Counted from the stretch's first letter, positions 27,701 through 36,611 are shown. The stretch is 64,000 bases of DNA from an uncultured Rhodoferax sp. (GCF_946221635.1 NZ_CAMIHB010000018.1:10348-74347), one strand, 5' to 3'. Translations and numbers: made by a program. The notes: generated from the sequence alone by a model not told the origin.

Positions 27701-28764
27701 TTGCGGCCTTCGGCATCGAAGCGGCGCAGCAGCACATTGCCGCCGGGCCAGCGCAGGCCGTCCTCCGTCTCGAACTGCAGCGCCTGGGTGAAGAGTTCGG
27801 AGCCCCCTTGCAGGCGCTGCGCGCCCACCCGGCCCGAGACCGCGCGCAGGGCCAGGGCCTGCAAGCCGGCATCCGCGGTCAGGCGCACATCCGACAGCAG
27901 CAAGTCAGCCGTTGCGCCTGTGGCAGCACCACGCTTGACGTCCACCCAGGCCCGCACCGCCCCCCGGCCCTGGGCCAGATCCACACCCAGATCCACATAG
28001 CGGCGCAGATGCCCCAGATCCACCTGCGGAAAGCTGGCGTGCAGCTGCCCGTCCCAGTCCTGCCAGTGCCCCCCCCCGCGGGAGAGCAGGGGCTCGCGGA
28101 AGATGCCACTCAGGGTAAAGCGGTCGCCCCAACTCGCGGGCGCCTGCGCATCCAGGCGCACCGAATGCGTCAGCAGGCGCTTGCGCAGCACCAGGCTGAC
28201 TTCCTGCAGGCTCAGTACCGGCGCACCGCGCAGCTCGTCCGTCCAGCGGACCGTGCCGCCCACGATGGCCAGCTCCGGCTGGGTCAGCAGCCAGTCCAGC
28301 GCCGGGCTGCTGTCGCCGCCGCTGTCGGGCAGCGGCATGCCGGCAATCCAGAAGCGGCCATCGGCGGCGCGGCGGATGTCCAGCTCGGGCTGGGCGATGT
28401 AGAGCTGCTCCACACCCATGCGCAGCAGGGAATGCGGGGACAGGGAGGCCTGCACCGAGGGCAGCAGCAAAGCCTCACGGCCCATGGGGTCGAGCAGGCG
28501 CACCTGGCTCAGCTCAATGGACGGGATCAGCCCGTTGGACACAGCGGAGATTCCGCCAATCTGGACGCGGGTTCCCAGTGCGTCGGAGACCTGTTGCTCC
28601 AGCCACGGGCGAAGTTCGCCGATTCGGGGCACAATCCAAAAATGCAGTCCCGCCCAGGCCAAACCCAATGTCAGCCAGCCCGCCAGCAACAGGCGCAATG
28701 CCCACTTGGCGGCCAAGGCTGACGCCTTGAGCCAGGGCGTGGGGGCAAGAGTCAATTCATTCAT
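24742..28764 (-). CDS. yhdP: YhdP family AsmA-like envelope protein
   Basis: A 1340-aa protein with one N-terminal membrane anchor (LLLAGWLTLGLAWAGLHFWI, about 26-45) and a very long periplasmic beta-rich body. It ends in the family's C-terminal AsmA-like region (FDFFRGDIAIEQGIAKTSNL; MEGQADIAKETQNLRVVVVP; GSASVIASIVNPVVGLSTF). YhdP-type proteins form hydrophobic grooves bridging inner and outer membranes and are implicated in phospholipid transport. The size is normal (about 1270-1400 aa). Divergent from glnE with only 15 bp between start codons, so its promoter must lie partly inside glnE's 5' end. Confidence 0.94.
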   Translation of the reverse strand: MNELTLAPTPWLKASALAAKWALRLLLAGWLTLGLAWAGLHFWIVPRIGELRPWLEQQVSDALGTRVQIGGISAVSNGLIPSIELSQVRLLDPMGREALLLPSVQASLSPHSLLRMGVEQLYIAQPELDIRRAADGRFWIAGMPLPDSGGDSSPALDWLLTQPELAIVGGTVRWTDELRGAPVLSLQEVSLVLRKRLLTHSVRLDAQAPASWGDRFTLSGIFREPLLSRGGGHWQDWDGQLHASFPQVDLGHLRRYVDLGVDLAQGRGAVRAWVDVKRGAATGATADLLLSDVRLTADAGLQALALRAVSGRVGAQRLQGGSELFTQALQFETEDGLRWPGGNVLLRRFDAEGRNPARGEIVADRLDLAAMGEIAARLPLGDAAHAALQRIPVRGLVEQLKGEWRGPLEQPESYAAKGRVSQLTVPAQTEGKEVRPGVQGLNADFDLTQAGGKAQLVLDRGVFDAHGILEDGPVFFEQLRADLQWQRAGEGLTVSGSNVRFANADAQGELQFKWQSAPHGPGVLDLQGSMARAEGTRVHRYLPLELDKEVRDYVRAAVLAGTASGVKFKLKGDLARFPFEDARQGDFRISANVQNATFAFAPAHLLPKDSLPWPALQQLYGELVIDHATLQAKVDRGLVAGTGVQIGKAEGLMTHLYDGTQLQVTAEAKGPLADVLAVVNRSPLGGLLDNVLATATANGPADYKLKLAFPIADVNRATVAGSVVLGGNDLQITADTPRLQRARGTVNFTESGFSVAAVQARAVGGDVRMDGGLHLQTPAAARGASGAPASLRVQGTATADGLRQARELGPLAKLADDLRGSTAYSVVLGLRGGALEWQLNSSLVGMAMNLPAPFAKPAEQALPLRIDSSMLRTAGSTAAARVQEQLRLELGRLASAVYVRDVSGAQAKVLRGAIALGLADDESAPLPEEGVVANVSMGTLDADAWSDVLERVAADSSGTPSLGMGSNAPAMGYLPTVLAVRTRELTIGGRKLHNLVVGGGREGLIWRANLDASELNGYLEYRQPSGANAGRLYARLARLAIGQSAAQDVENLLDDQPTSIPALDVEVEEFELRGKKLGRVDIEAVNLGATGAREWRLNRFNIQTPEASLTASGNWAALGGASTARTAKERRRTVLNFTLDIHDSGDLLTRFGMANVVRKGKGKVEGQVAWLGAPLSVDYASMAGKFNVNVETGQFLKADPGIAKLLGVLSLQSLPRRLTLDFRDVFSEGFAFDFFRGDIAIEQGIAKTSNLQMKGVNAAVLMEGQADIAKETQNLRVVVVPEINAGSASVIASIVNPVVGLSTFLAQLILRGPLVNAATQEFTIDGTWVDPKVTKVERRP

Positions 28765-28779
28765 CGTGCAATCGGGACT

Positions 28780-31503
28780 ATGTCAGGAATTATGACCCGC
28801 AATGGGCAGCCGGCCCGCTCTGAGGGCTCCCGCTTCGGGCAACGGATTCGCCGCCGCTACACCGACTATTTGCCTCTGACCGAACACAGTGCCCTGCAGC
28901 GCGAGGACCTGCGCCAATTGCTCAGCGCCCTGCGCGCCCAGGGCCTGGACGCCGGCGCCGCCTTGCGCGTCACCCGCCAGCTGGCCATGGAGCGCCTGCT
29001 GCGCCTGGACTGCGATGAACGGGCCCCGCTGGCCGAGGTCACCCGCGTGATGACGGAGCTGGCCGAACTGGCGCTGGACCAGGCCTACGCCGACAGCTAT
29101 GCGGCACTGCAGCAGCAGTACGGCACGCCCCGCACTCCCCAGGGGGAGCCCAGCCAGCTGTGCATCATCGGCATGGGCAAGCTGGGCGCCCGCGAGCTCA
29201 ATGTCTCCAGCGACATCGACCTCATCTACGTCTACGACCAGGACGGGGAAACCACCGGTACCGCCGATGGGCGTGGCCGCATCTCCAACCAGGAGTTCTT
29301 TGCCAAGATGGTCAAGGCCATCTACGCCCAGGTGGGCGACACCACGGAGCACGGCCTGGTGTTCCGCGTGGACCTGGCGCTGCGCCCCAATGGCAACTCC
29401 GGCCCACCCGCCGTATCCCTGGGCGCCTTAGAGGAGTATTTCCACGTGCAGGGCCGCGAATGGGAGCGCTTTGCCTGGCTCAAGAGCCGGGTGGTGGCGC
29501 CCCAACACGCCATCGGCTCCCCCTGTGCACAACAGCTGCGCGCCGTGGTCGTGCCCTTTGTCTTCCGCCGCTACCTGGACTACAACGTCTTCGACGCCCT
29601 GCGTGGCCTGCACCGCCAGATCCGCGACCACGCCGCCAAGCGCAGCGCGGGCCGCCCCGAGCGCAGCAACGACGTGAAGCTCTCGCGCGGCGGCATCCGC
29701 GAGATTGAATTCACCGTGCAGCTGCTGCAGGTGGTGCGCGGCGGCCAGTACCCCGAGCTGCGCACCCGGCCCACGGTCAGCGCCCTGCAGCGCCTGGTGC
29801 GCGCCGGACTCATGCCCCAGGCCACGGCCGATGCACTGTCCGAGGCCTATGTCTTCCTGCGCCAGGTGGAGCACCGCATCCAGTACCTGGACGACCAGCA
29901 AACCCATGTGCTGCCCACGGACGAGGCCGATCTGGACTGGATCGCCCGCACGCTGGGCCTGGCCGACAGCACGGCCCTGCTGCAGGAGCTGGACCGGCAC
30001 CGCGAGCTGGTGGCCCAGGAATTCGACGCCCTGCTGGGCGGCCCGCCTGGAGAATGCAAAGGCAATTGCAACAAGGGTGGCGCCAGCGCAGCGCCCGACC
30101 TGGACGGGCTGCTGGGCCATCTGGAGGGGCGCTTCCAGGCCCGCATTGCGCTGTGGCGCGAACACCCGCGTGTGCAGGGTCTGAAGGAAGAGTCCCGCGC
30201 GCGCCTGCTGCGCCTGGTGCAGCGCAGCGCACTGTGGCTGCGCGAAGGCCGCGTCAGCGAAGAAGCCTGCGTACGCCTGGCCGACTGGATGGAGCCCCTG
30301 CTGCGCCGCGAAAGCTACCTGGCCATGCTGCTGGAGCGCCCCATGGTGCACGAGCGCCTGCTGCGCATGCTGGGCACGGCGCGCTGGCCGGCCCACTACC
30401 TGCTCAAACACCCCGGCGTGATCGACGAACTCGCCAGCAATGCCATTCTGGAAGAGCGCTTTGACGCGGCGGCCTTTGAGGACGACCTCGAACGCCGCCT
30501 GCGTGCGCTGCAGGGCAGCGCCGAAGACGACGATGAGGCCCTGCTCAACCTGCTGCGCCGCGCCCACCATGCCGAGGTGTTCCGCATCCTGACGCGCGAC
30601 GTGGAAGGCCGACTCACGGTGGAGCAGGTGGCCGATGACCTCAGCGCCCTGGCCGAGGCCGTGCTACGCACCACCACGCGCTGGTGCTGGGCGCGGCTCA
30701 AGGCGCGCCACCGCGAGGAGCCGCAGTTCGGCATCATTGCCTACGGCAAGCTGGGCGGCAAGGAGCTGGGCTACGGCAGCGATCTGGACATCGTCTTCCT
30801 CTATGACGACGAGGACGAGCGCGCCAGCGAAATCTACGCCGCCCTGGTCCGCAAGCTCATCAACTGGCTCACCGTGAAAACCGGCGAAGGCGACCTCTAC
30901 GAGATCGACACGGCGCTGCGCCCCAACGGCAACTCAGGCCTGCTGGTGACCAGCTTCACCGCCTACGCCAACTACCAGGAACAGCGCGGCAGCAACACCG
31001 CCTGGACCTGGGAGCACCAGGCCATGACGCGCGCACGCTGCGTGCTGGGCAGTGCCGACCTGCACCGGCGCTTTGACACGGTGCGCGAAAACGTGATCCG
31101 CACGCCGCGCGACGCTGCAGCCCTGCGCGCCGAGATCGAAGCCATGCGCGGCAAGGTCCGCAGCGGCCACCCCGAGAAGAATGGCCACTACGACGTCAAG
31201 CACAGCCGCGGCGCCATGGTGGACATCGAGTTCGCGGTGCAGTACCTGGTGCTGGCCGAAGGCCGCAAGCATCCGGGGCTGCTGGACAACGTGGGCAATA
31301 TCGCGCTGCTGCAGCGGGCCCAGGCCTGCGGCCTGTTGCCCGCCCCGGTGGGAGAGGAGGCCGCCAGCGCCTACCGCGCCCTGCGCCAGATCCAGCACCG
31401 CGCTCGCCTCAACGACGAGCCGACCCAGGTCGATGCCGAGGCCGTGCAGACCGAGCGGGCTGCGGGCCAGGCCCTGTGGAGCGCCGTATTCGGCAATTCA
31501 TAG
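28780..31503 (+). CDS. glnE: Bifunctional glutamine synthetase adenylyltransferase/adenylyl-removing enzyme
   Basis: A 907-aa GlnE that adds and removes AMP on glutamine synthetase in response to PII and glutamine. Two nucleotidyltransferase domains are seen: GMGKLGARELNVSSDIDLIY (about 129) with VDLALRPNGNSGPP, and AYGKLGGKELGYGSDLDIVF (about 651) with IDTALRPNGNSGLL. Each has a following GlnD-type helical domain (KLSRGGIREIEFTVQLLQ; KHSRGAMVDIEFAVQYLV). The start could be 28780 or the ATG at 28792, which has AGGA just upstream. A dispersed-repeat copy begins right at its stop codon. Confidence 0.96.
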   Translation: MSGIMTRNGQPARSEGSRFGQRIRRRYTDYLPLTEHSALQREDLRQLLSALRAQGLDAGAALRVTRQLAMERLLRLDCDERAPLAEVTRVMTELAELALDQAYADSYAALQQQYGTPRTPQGEPSQLCIIGMGKLGARELNVSSDIDLIYVYDQDGETTGTADGRGRISNQEFFAKMVKAIYAQVGDTTEHGLVFRVDLALRPNGNSGPPAVSLGALEEYFHVQGREWERFAWLKSRVVAPQHAIGSPCAQQLRAVVVPFVFRRYLDYNVFDALRGLHRQIRDHAAKRSAGRPERSNDVKLSRGGIREIEFTVQLLQVVRGGQYPELRTRPTVSALQRLVRAGLMPQATADALSEAYVFLRQVEHRIQYLDDQQTHVLPTDEADLDWIARTLGLADSTALLQELDRHRELVAQEFDALLGGPPGECKGNCNKGGASAAPDLDGLLGHLEGRFQARIALWREHPRVQGLKEESRARLLRLVQRSALWLREGRVSEEACVRLADWMEPLLRRESYLAMLLERPMVHERLLRMLGTARWPAHYLLKHPGVIDELASNAILEERFDAAAFEDDLERRLRALQGSAEDDDEALLNLLRRAHHAEVFRILTRDVEGRLTVEQVADDLSALAEAVLRTTTRWCWARLKARHREEPQFGIIAYGKLGGKELGYGSDLDIVFLYDDEDERASEIYAALVRKLINWLTVKTGEGDLYEIDTALRPNGNSGLLVTSFTAYANYQEQRGSNTAWTWEHQAMTRARCVLGSADLHRRFDTVRENVIRTPRDAAALRAEIEAMRGKVRSGHPEKNGHYDVKHSRGAMVDIEFAVQYLVLAEGRKHPGLLDNVGNIALLQRAQACGLLPAPVGEEAASAYRALRQIQHRARLNDEPTQVDAEAVQTERAAGQALWSAVFGNS

Positions 31504-31562
31504 TCAAAACACCATCCAGCCCTCGTAGATATTGCGCAGGCAGCTACATATTTAATAGCAAT
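31504..31562 (+). repeat. Dispersed ~60-bp repeat, copy C
   Basis: Intergenic copy between glnE and the EamA gene with ATCCAGCCCTCGTAGATA, TTGCGCAGGCAGCTAC and TATTTAATAGCAA. It begins immediately after the glnE stop and ends 5 bp before the next start codon, so it probably lies in the transcribed region. Confidence 0.85.
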
Positions 31563-31567
31563 CAACA

Positions 31568-32416
31568 ATGCCTGCTTTTCTCTGGATGACCGGTGCGCTG
31601 GTCTCGTTCTGCCTCATGGCCATCGGTGGGCGCGAGCTGGCGGGCGGCGTGAACACCTTCCAAATCCTGCTGACCCGCAGCGTCATCGGTCTGCTGGTGG
31701 TCAGCGCCCTCATCCTGCGCAGCGGCCGCCTGGAACGCTTCCGCACGCAGCGCGCGGGCTTGCACCTGGGGCGCAACCTGTTCCACTTCGCAGGGCAGTA
31801 CGGCTGGTTTCTGGGCCTGGGTCTGCTGCCACTGGCCCAGGTGTTTGCGCTGGAGTTCACCACGCCGCTGTGGACACTGCTGATTGCTGCGGTGCTTCTC
31901 AAGGAGGCGCTGAGCGTGCGCAAGCTGGTGGCGATTGCCCTGGGTTCGCTGGGCGTGGTGGTGATCCTGAACCCCGGTGGCGAGATGGTGCAAAGCGCCT
32001 CGTTATACGTGCTGGCCGCAGCCGTTTTCTACGCGCTGGCCCATGTATCCACCAAGATGCTGTCGACCACCGAAGACCCGCTGACCGTGCTGTTCTACAT
32101 GTGCCTGGTGCAACTGCCGCTGGGCCTGGTGCTGGGGGCGTCCCGCCTGGTCATGCCCACGGCCATGCAGTGGGTCTGGCTCACCCTGATCGGCCTGACC
32201 GCGCTCAGCGCCCATTTCTGCATGACGCACGCCATGAAACGCACCGAGGTCAGCGTGGTGGTGACCTTGGACTTCCTGCGCCTGCCGCTCATCGGCGTGG
32301 TCGGCATGCTGCTCTATGCCGAAGCCTTCAAGCCCCTGCTGCTGGCCGGCGCCGCCCTCATGCTGCTGGGCAATCTGGTCAATCTCACCCAGCCCCGGCC
32401 CAAGCCGGCGGATTGA
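31568..32416 (+). CDS. EamA/DMT family transporter
   Basis: A 282-aa inner-membrane protein with about ten hydrophobic segments arranged as two five-helix EamA halves. Family features are QVFALEFTTPLWTLLIAAVL at the end of the first half with a following LLKEAL, and a similar VTLDFLRLPLIGVVGMLLYA in the second half. These drug/metabolite transporters export or exchange small metabolites; the substrate cannot be predicted. The start lies 5 bp after repeat copy C with no strong ribosome-binding site. Confidence 0.9.
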   Translation: MPAFLWMTGALVSFCLMAIGGRELAGGVNTFQILLTRSVIGLLVVSALILRSGRLERFRTQRAGLHLGRNLFHFAGQYGWFLGLGLLPLAQVFALEFTTPLWTLLIAAVLLKEALSVRKLVAIALGSLGVVVILNPGGEMVQSASLYVLAAAVFYALAHVSTKMLSTTEDPLTVLFYMCLVQLPLGLVLGASRLVMPTAMQWVWLTLIGLTALSAHFCMTHAMKRTEVSVVVTLDFLRLPLIGVVGMLLYAEAFKPLLLAGAALMLLGNLVNLTQPRPKPAD

Positions 32417-32426
32417 ACGCCGCGAA

Positions 32427-32930
32427 TCAGCCCGCGCGGATGCGCTGTACCAGCTTGGTGGTCGAGTAGCCGGCCACAAAAGGGAGCGCCAGCGCGTGGC
32501 CGCCCCAGGATTCAACCAAACGCGTCTCGGGCAGCTTGGCCATGTCGTAGTCACCGCCCTTGACCAGGATGTCGGGGCGGATGCGCGCAATGATTTCCAC
32601 CGGCGTGTCCTCGGCAAACCAGGTCACCAGGCTCACCGCCTCCTGGCTGGCCATGACGATGGCGCGGTCCGCCTCGGCGTTCAAGGGTCGGTCGTCGCCC
32701 TTGCCCAGGCGCTTGACGGAGGCATCGGTGTTGAGCGCCACGATGAGGCTGCCACCCAGGGCACGCGCCTGCGCCAGGTACATCACATGGCCGCGGTGCA
32801 GCACGTCAAACACCCCGTTGGTGAACACCCAGGGCCGCGGCAGGCGGGCCAGCGCGGCCTCCAGCCGGTCCGGCGCGGAGGCATCCACAATTTTCTGAAG
32901 AAAGGCGGGGGCTTGGTCGATAGAAGACAT
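32427..32930 (-). CDS. rfaE2: D-glycero-beta-D-manno-heptose 1-phosphate adenylyltransferase
   Basis: About 167 aa from ATG 32930 (MSSIDQAPAFLQKIVDASAP). A single cytidylyltransferase-like nucleotidyltransferase domain carries VFTNGVFDVLHRGHVMYLAQ, with the HxGH motif present as HRGH, LIVALNTDASVKRLGKG and DILVKGGDYDMAKLPE. It corresponds to the RfaE2/HldE C-terminal domain that makes ADP-D-glycero-D-manno-heptose for the lipopolysaccharide inner core. The kinase half is a separate gene in betaproteobacteria and is not in this window. Divergent from the HD-GYP-like gene with a 65-bp gap. Confidence 0.94.
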   Translation of the reverse strand: MSSIDQAPAFLQKIVDASAPDRLEAALARLPRPWVFTNGVFDVLHRGHVMYLAQARALGGSLIVALNTDASVKRLGKGDDRPLNAEADRAIVMASQEAVSLVTWFAEDTPVEIIARIRPDILVKGGDYDMAKLPETRLVESWGGHALALPFVAGYSTTKLVQRIRAG

Positions 32931-32995
32931 GCGGGCAATGCTAGCAGCATGCTGCCTGCGCCTAGGGCGCGCCATTGCATAATCCGCCGACTCTT

Positions 32996-34225
32996 ATGAA
33001 CCTCGTCCCCGTCAGCATCGACTCCATCCGCCTCGGCCAACCCCTGCCCTTCCCCTTGATGGACAAGGACGGCACCCTGCTGGCACGCAAAGCCTTTGTG
33101 ATTGCCACGCGGCGCGAGCTCGACGAGATTTCCCAACGTGGTGGCGGCCTGTTCATCGACGTCGCGGATTCCGAAGCGCGTCACCGCGCCTATGTGGAGC
33201 ACCTGTACGACCTGGTGCGCGAGGACAAGTCCATCGGTGAAATCGCGGGCACCCAGATCACCAACGATTCCGCCAGCGAGCGCCAGGCCGAGCAGGACGA
33301 CCGCATGGACTGGCTGGACCTGCAGGAGATTGCCAACTCCCTGCTGCGCGACAACCAGCCGGCCTCGTTTGCCGACCGCCTCACGCGCCTGCTGCGACAG
33401 CTGGAACGCCACACCCAGCGCAACCCCGATGGCACGCTGTTTGCGCTGATCTACCTCTCCGCCACCGACCCGCGCATGTACAGCGCCACCCACGCCATGC
33501 TGGTCAGCGTGATGTGCCGACTGGCGGCCAAGGACGTGCTGAACTGGTCGGCTGACGACCAGTCTTTGGTGATGCGCGCGGCGCTGACCATGAATGTGTC
33601 CATGACGGAGCTGCAGGACCGGCTGGCCTTGCAGGCCGAGCCCCTGAGTGCCGCCCAGCGTGCCGCCATCGACAGCCATGCGCACCGTTCCGCAGAGCTG
33701 CTGCGCGGGCTGGGCGTGGGCGACCACGACTGGCTGGAAGCCGTCAACGGCCACCACAGCCAGGCTGCAGGCCCTTTGGCCCCACGTCCCCGCGCGCTGC
33801 GTGCCGCCCGGCTGATCCAACGCGCTGACATGTTCGCCGCCCGGCTGGCACCGCGCGCCTCTCGGGCGCCGCTGGCCCCCGCCGCGGCCATGCAGGCCTG
33901 CTACTTCGACGAAAACAAGGCGATTGATGAAGCCGGAGCCGCCCTGATCAAGGCGGTGGGCATCTACCAGCCCGGCTCTTTTGTGCGGCTGGCAACGAAC
34001 GAAATTGCCATCGTGATCAAACGCGGCGCCAACACCACCACGCCGCGGGTGGCCGTGCTGCTCAACCGCGCGGGCCTGGCCACGGTGGAACCCACCATCC
34101 GCGATACAGGCCTCAAGGACCACCGCATCGTGGCCAGCGTGCCCCACCGCGACGTGAAGGTCCAGATCAACCTGGAGCGACTGCTGCCGCTGACCGCCGC
34201 GCCGGCCTCAGACCGGCCGTGGTGA
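32996..34225 (+). CDS. HD-GYP-like protein lacking the catalytic motifs
   Basis: About 409 aa from ATG 32996 (MNLVPVSIDSIRLGQPLPFP). The N-terminal half resembles the DUF3391/PilZ-like leader of HD-GYP phosphodiesterases. A helical region (about 145-290) follows the HD-GYP layout, with YSATHAMLVSVMCRLAAKD at the first His, but the usual HDIGK position reads MNVSM, and the GYP loop is reduced to NGHHSQAAG. It is therefore probably unable to hydrolyse c-di-GMP and may act as a binding or scaffold protein. The tail (about 310-409) has a short beta-rich DUF-like domain with VKVQINLERLLPL. It overlaps the convergent ferritin-like gene by 18 bp. Confidence 0.75.
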   Translation: MNLVPVSIDSIRLGQPLPFPLMDKDGTLLARKAFVIATRRELDEISQRGGGLFIDVADSEARHRAYVEHLYDLVREDKSIGEIAGTQITNDSASERQAEQDDRMDWLDLQEIANSLLRDNQPASFADRLTRLLRQLERHTQRNPDGTLFALIYLSATDPRMYSATHAMLVSVMCRLAAKDVLNWSADDQSLVMRAALTMNVSMTELQDRLALQAEPLSAAQRAAIDSHAHRSAELLRGLGVGDHDWLEAVNGHHSQAAGPLAPRPRALRAARLIQRADMFAARLAPRASRAPLAPAAAMQACYFDENKAIDEAGAALIKAVGIYQPGSFVRLATNEIAIVIKRGANTTTPRVAVLLNRAGLATVEPTIRDTGLKDHRIVASVPHRDVKVQINLERLLPLTAAPASDRPW

Positions 34226-35074
34226 GGTGCCTTCAAGCGTCGCGCTGAGGTCGCGCGCCAGTTCCTTGCGGAACTTGTTGAGTTCCTGCACGCTCTTGAA
34301 GCTGCGGTCCATGAGCAGGCTCATGTTGTGCAGGATGCGCTCGACCACCTTGGTCTCCCACACGGCGTCAAAGTTGATCTGCTTGTCCAGCCAATGCTCC
34401 AGCCACTCGGGGTTGGGCAGGCGGCTCTGGATGGTGTCGCGCGGAAACAGCGCCTTGTTCACGTGCAGATTGGTCGGGTGCAGGGCCTGCGCCGTGCGGC
34501 GGGCCGATGCCATCAGCACACCCACCTTGGCAAACGCGCCCTTGGCCTCGTCACCGAACTTGGAGATCGCACGCTTCATGTAGCGCAGATAGGCACCGCC
34601 ATGGCGGGCCTCGTCCTGGCTCAGCGTGGTGTAGATGTGCTTGATCACCGGCTCCGTATGCCATTCGGCCGCGCGGCGGTACCAGTGGTTGAGGCGGATT
34701 TCGCCGCAGAAGTGCAGCATCAGCGTTTCCAGCGCCGGGGCCGGTTCGAACTCGAAGCGGACCTCGTGCAGTTCTTTTTCGGTGGGTGCCAGATCGGGGC
34801 GAAAGCGCTTGAGGTACTCCATCAGCACCAGCGAGTGCTTCTGCTCCTCGAAGAACCAGATCGACATGAAGGCGGAGAAGTCGCTGTCGTCCTTGTTGTC
34901 GCGCAGGAACATCTCGGTGGCCGGCAAGGCCGACCACTCGGTGATGGCATTCATCTTGATGGTCTGCGCCTGCTCGTCGGAGAGGCGGTTCGCATCGAAG
35001 GTGGACCAGGGAATGTCCTTGTCCATGTCCCAACGGACAGATTCCAACTGTTTGAAGAGTTCGGGGTAAAGCAT
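34208..35074 (-). CDS. Ferritin-like diiron protein (acyl-ACP desaturase-like)
   Basis: A 288-aa all-helical protein. Carboxylate and His pairs typical of diiron four-helix bundles are visible: ATEMFLRDN (first Glu), FEEQKHSLVLMEYL (E-x-x-H, about 76), LMLHFCGEIRLNHWY (Glu) and LSQDEARHGGAYLRYM (DExRH, about 155). Spacing resembles soluble fatty-acid desaturases and AurF-like oxygenases more than ferritins. The divergent lipid-modification operon 204 bp away supports a lipid oxidation or desaturation role, but I cannot name a substrate. The gap to the operon holds an AT-rich stretch (35185-35270) likely to include promoters. Confidence 0.8.
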   Translation of the reverse strand: MLYPELFKQLESVRWDMDKDIPWSTFDANRLSDEQAQTIKMNAITEWSALPATEMFLRDNKDDSDFSAFMSIWFFEEQKHSLVLMEYLKRFRPDLAPTEKELHEVRFEFEPAPALETLMLHFCGEIRLNHWYRRAAEWHTEPVIKHIYTTLSQDEARHGGAYLRYMKRAISKFGDEAKGAFAKVGVLMASARRTAQALHPTNLHVNKALFPRDTIQSRLPNPEWLEHWLDKQINFDAVWETKVVERILHNMSLLMDRSFKSVQELNKFRKELARDLSATLEGTSPRPV

Positions 35075-35278
35075 AGGGACCTTTCAGTTCCAGTTCCGCG
35101 GGATTCTAGACGGCCCGTGTGTCAGGGCCTTGACAGAGCCGTGACGGCTTTAGGGTCTTTGCTGCAGCGCAGTATCGGAACATCGTAAAACTCATGATGA
35201 CAAAAAATTACCACACAGTCACAAAACTACTTTATAGTTCAAATTCATCAGTTCCACACCACTTTTAAAGCCCGCCCC

Positions 35279-36610
35279 ATGAAAGTTGCCATCGTCGGCT
35301 CCGGCATCTCCGGCCTCGCGGTCGCCCACACCCTGCGCGACCAGGCCGACCTGACCCTGTTCGAGGCCGGTGATTACTTCGGCGGCCACACGCACACCGT
35401 GGACGTGACCTTGCCGGGGCGACAGGACGCGGGCTTTTCCGCCGGGCCACGGCAGCGCATGGAGGGCCCCATCACCCATGGGGTGGACACCGGTTTTCTG
35501 GTCTTCAACGAACGCACCTACCCACACCTGATCGCGCTGCTGGCCGAACTGGGGGTGGAGACGGCCAAGTCGGACATGTCCTTTTCCGTGCAGGTGCCGG
35601 GTGCCAAGGGTGGTGGCCCATTGGAATGGAATGGCGCGACGCTGGACACCGTGTTCGCCCAGCGCAGCAATCTCTGGAACCCGCGTTTTCTGCGCATGCT
35701 GCGCGAGGTCCTGCGCTTCAACCAACTGGCCACCGGCATCGCCCTGCGCCACGCCGAAACCGAATTGCAGGAGCCCCTGGCCGACTTTCTGGCCCGCCAC
35801 CGCTTCAGCGCTGAGTTCCGCGACTGGTATTTCCTGCCCATGCTGGGCTGCATCTGGAGTTGCCCGACCGACCAGATGCTGCAGTTTCCTGTGGCCACCA
35901 TGGTGCGCTTCTGCCACAACCATGGCCTGATCCAGGTGAACCACAGGCCCCAGTGGTGGACAGTGACCGGTGGCGCCCGGCACTATGTGGAGAAGATCGT
36001 TTCGCGTATTGCCGACAAGCGCCTCGCCACACCGGTGCAACGGGTGGAGCGCACAGCCGATGGCGTGCTGATCACCAGCCGGGGGCAAACCGAGCGCTTT
36101 GACAAGCTGGTGCTGGCCAGCCACTCCGACCAGTCCCTGGCCCTGCTGGCCGACGCCACGGCGCAGGAGCGCGCGACGCTGGGTGCCATCCGTTACCAGG
36201 CCAACCATGCCGTGTTGCACACCGACACCTCGGTGCTGCCGCGCACACGCCGCGCCTGGGCGGCCTGGAACTACGAACGCAGCGCCGACAGGGCGCAGGA
36301 TGCGACCCGGGTTTGCCTGCACTACCTGCTCAACCAGCTCCAGCCCCTGCCCTTTGCGCAGGAAGTGATCGTGTCGCTCAACCCGGTGCGCGAGATTGCC
36401 GCCGAGCATGTGCACGGCCGCTTTGACTACGCCCACCCCGTGTTCGACCTCGCGGCCATTCGCGCCCAGGGCCAAGTGGAGGCCCTGCAAGGTCAGCGCC
36501 ACACCTATTTCTGCGGCGCGTGGACCGGTTACGGCTTCCACGAAGACGGCCTCAAATCCGGCCTGCACGTCGCCCAGCGCCTGCAAGCCCTCATCGCCGC
36601 AGGACTCTGA
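35279..36610 (+). CDS. FAD-dependent amine-oxidase-like oxidoreductase
   Basis: A 443-aa flavoprotein. The dinucleotide-binding motif MKVAIVGSGISGLAVAHTLR opens the protein, with FEAGDYFGGHTHTV as the second part of the FAD fold and CGAWTGYGFHEDGLKSGL as the C-terminal FAD-contacting region. It belongs to the NAD(P)/FAD-binding family that accompanies DUF1365 and cyclopropane-synthase-like genes in Proteobacteria; related proteins in Rhodobacter lie in the RpoE/ChrR singlet-oxygen regulon and have been linked to fatty acid modification. First gene of the operon, 1 bp before DUF1365. Probably desaturates or oxidises a phospholipid acyl chain; that step is inference. Confidence 0.88.
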   Translation: MKVAIVGSGISGLAVAHTLRDQADLTLFEAGDYFGGHTHTVDVTLPGRQDAGFSAGPRQRMEGPITHGVDTGFLVFNERTYPHLIALLAELGVETAKSDMSFSVQVPGAKGGGPLEWNGATLDTVFAQRSNLWNPRFLRMLREVLRFNQLATGIALRHAETELQEPLADFLARHRFSAEFRDWYFLPMLGCIWSCPTDQMLQFPVATMVRFCHNHGLIQVNHRPQWWTVTGGARHYVEKIVSRIADKRLATPVQRVERTADGVLITSRGQTERFDKLVLASHSDQSLALLADATAQERATLGAIRYQANHAVLHTDTSVLPRTRRAWAAWNYERSADRAQDATRVCLHYLLNQLQPLPFAQEVIVSLNPVREIAAEHVHGRFDYAHPVFDLAAIRAQGQVEALQGQRHTYFCGAWTGYGFHEDGLKSGLHVAQRLQALIAAGL

Positions 36611-36611
36611 T

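Noticed and set aside
25339..28722. An 1127-codon open frame opposite yhdP
   Set aside because: Composition is typical of reverse-complement reading of GC-rich codons, and yhdP is clearly coding on the other strand.
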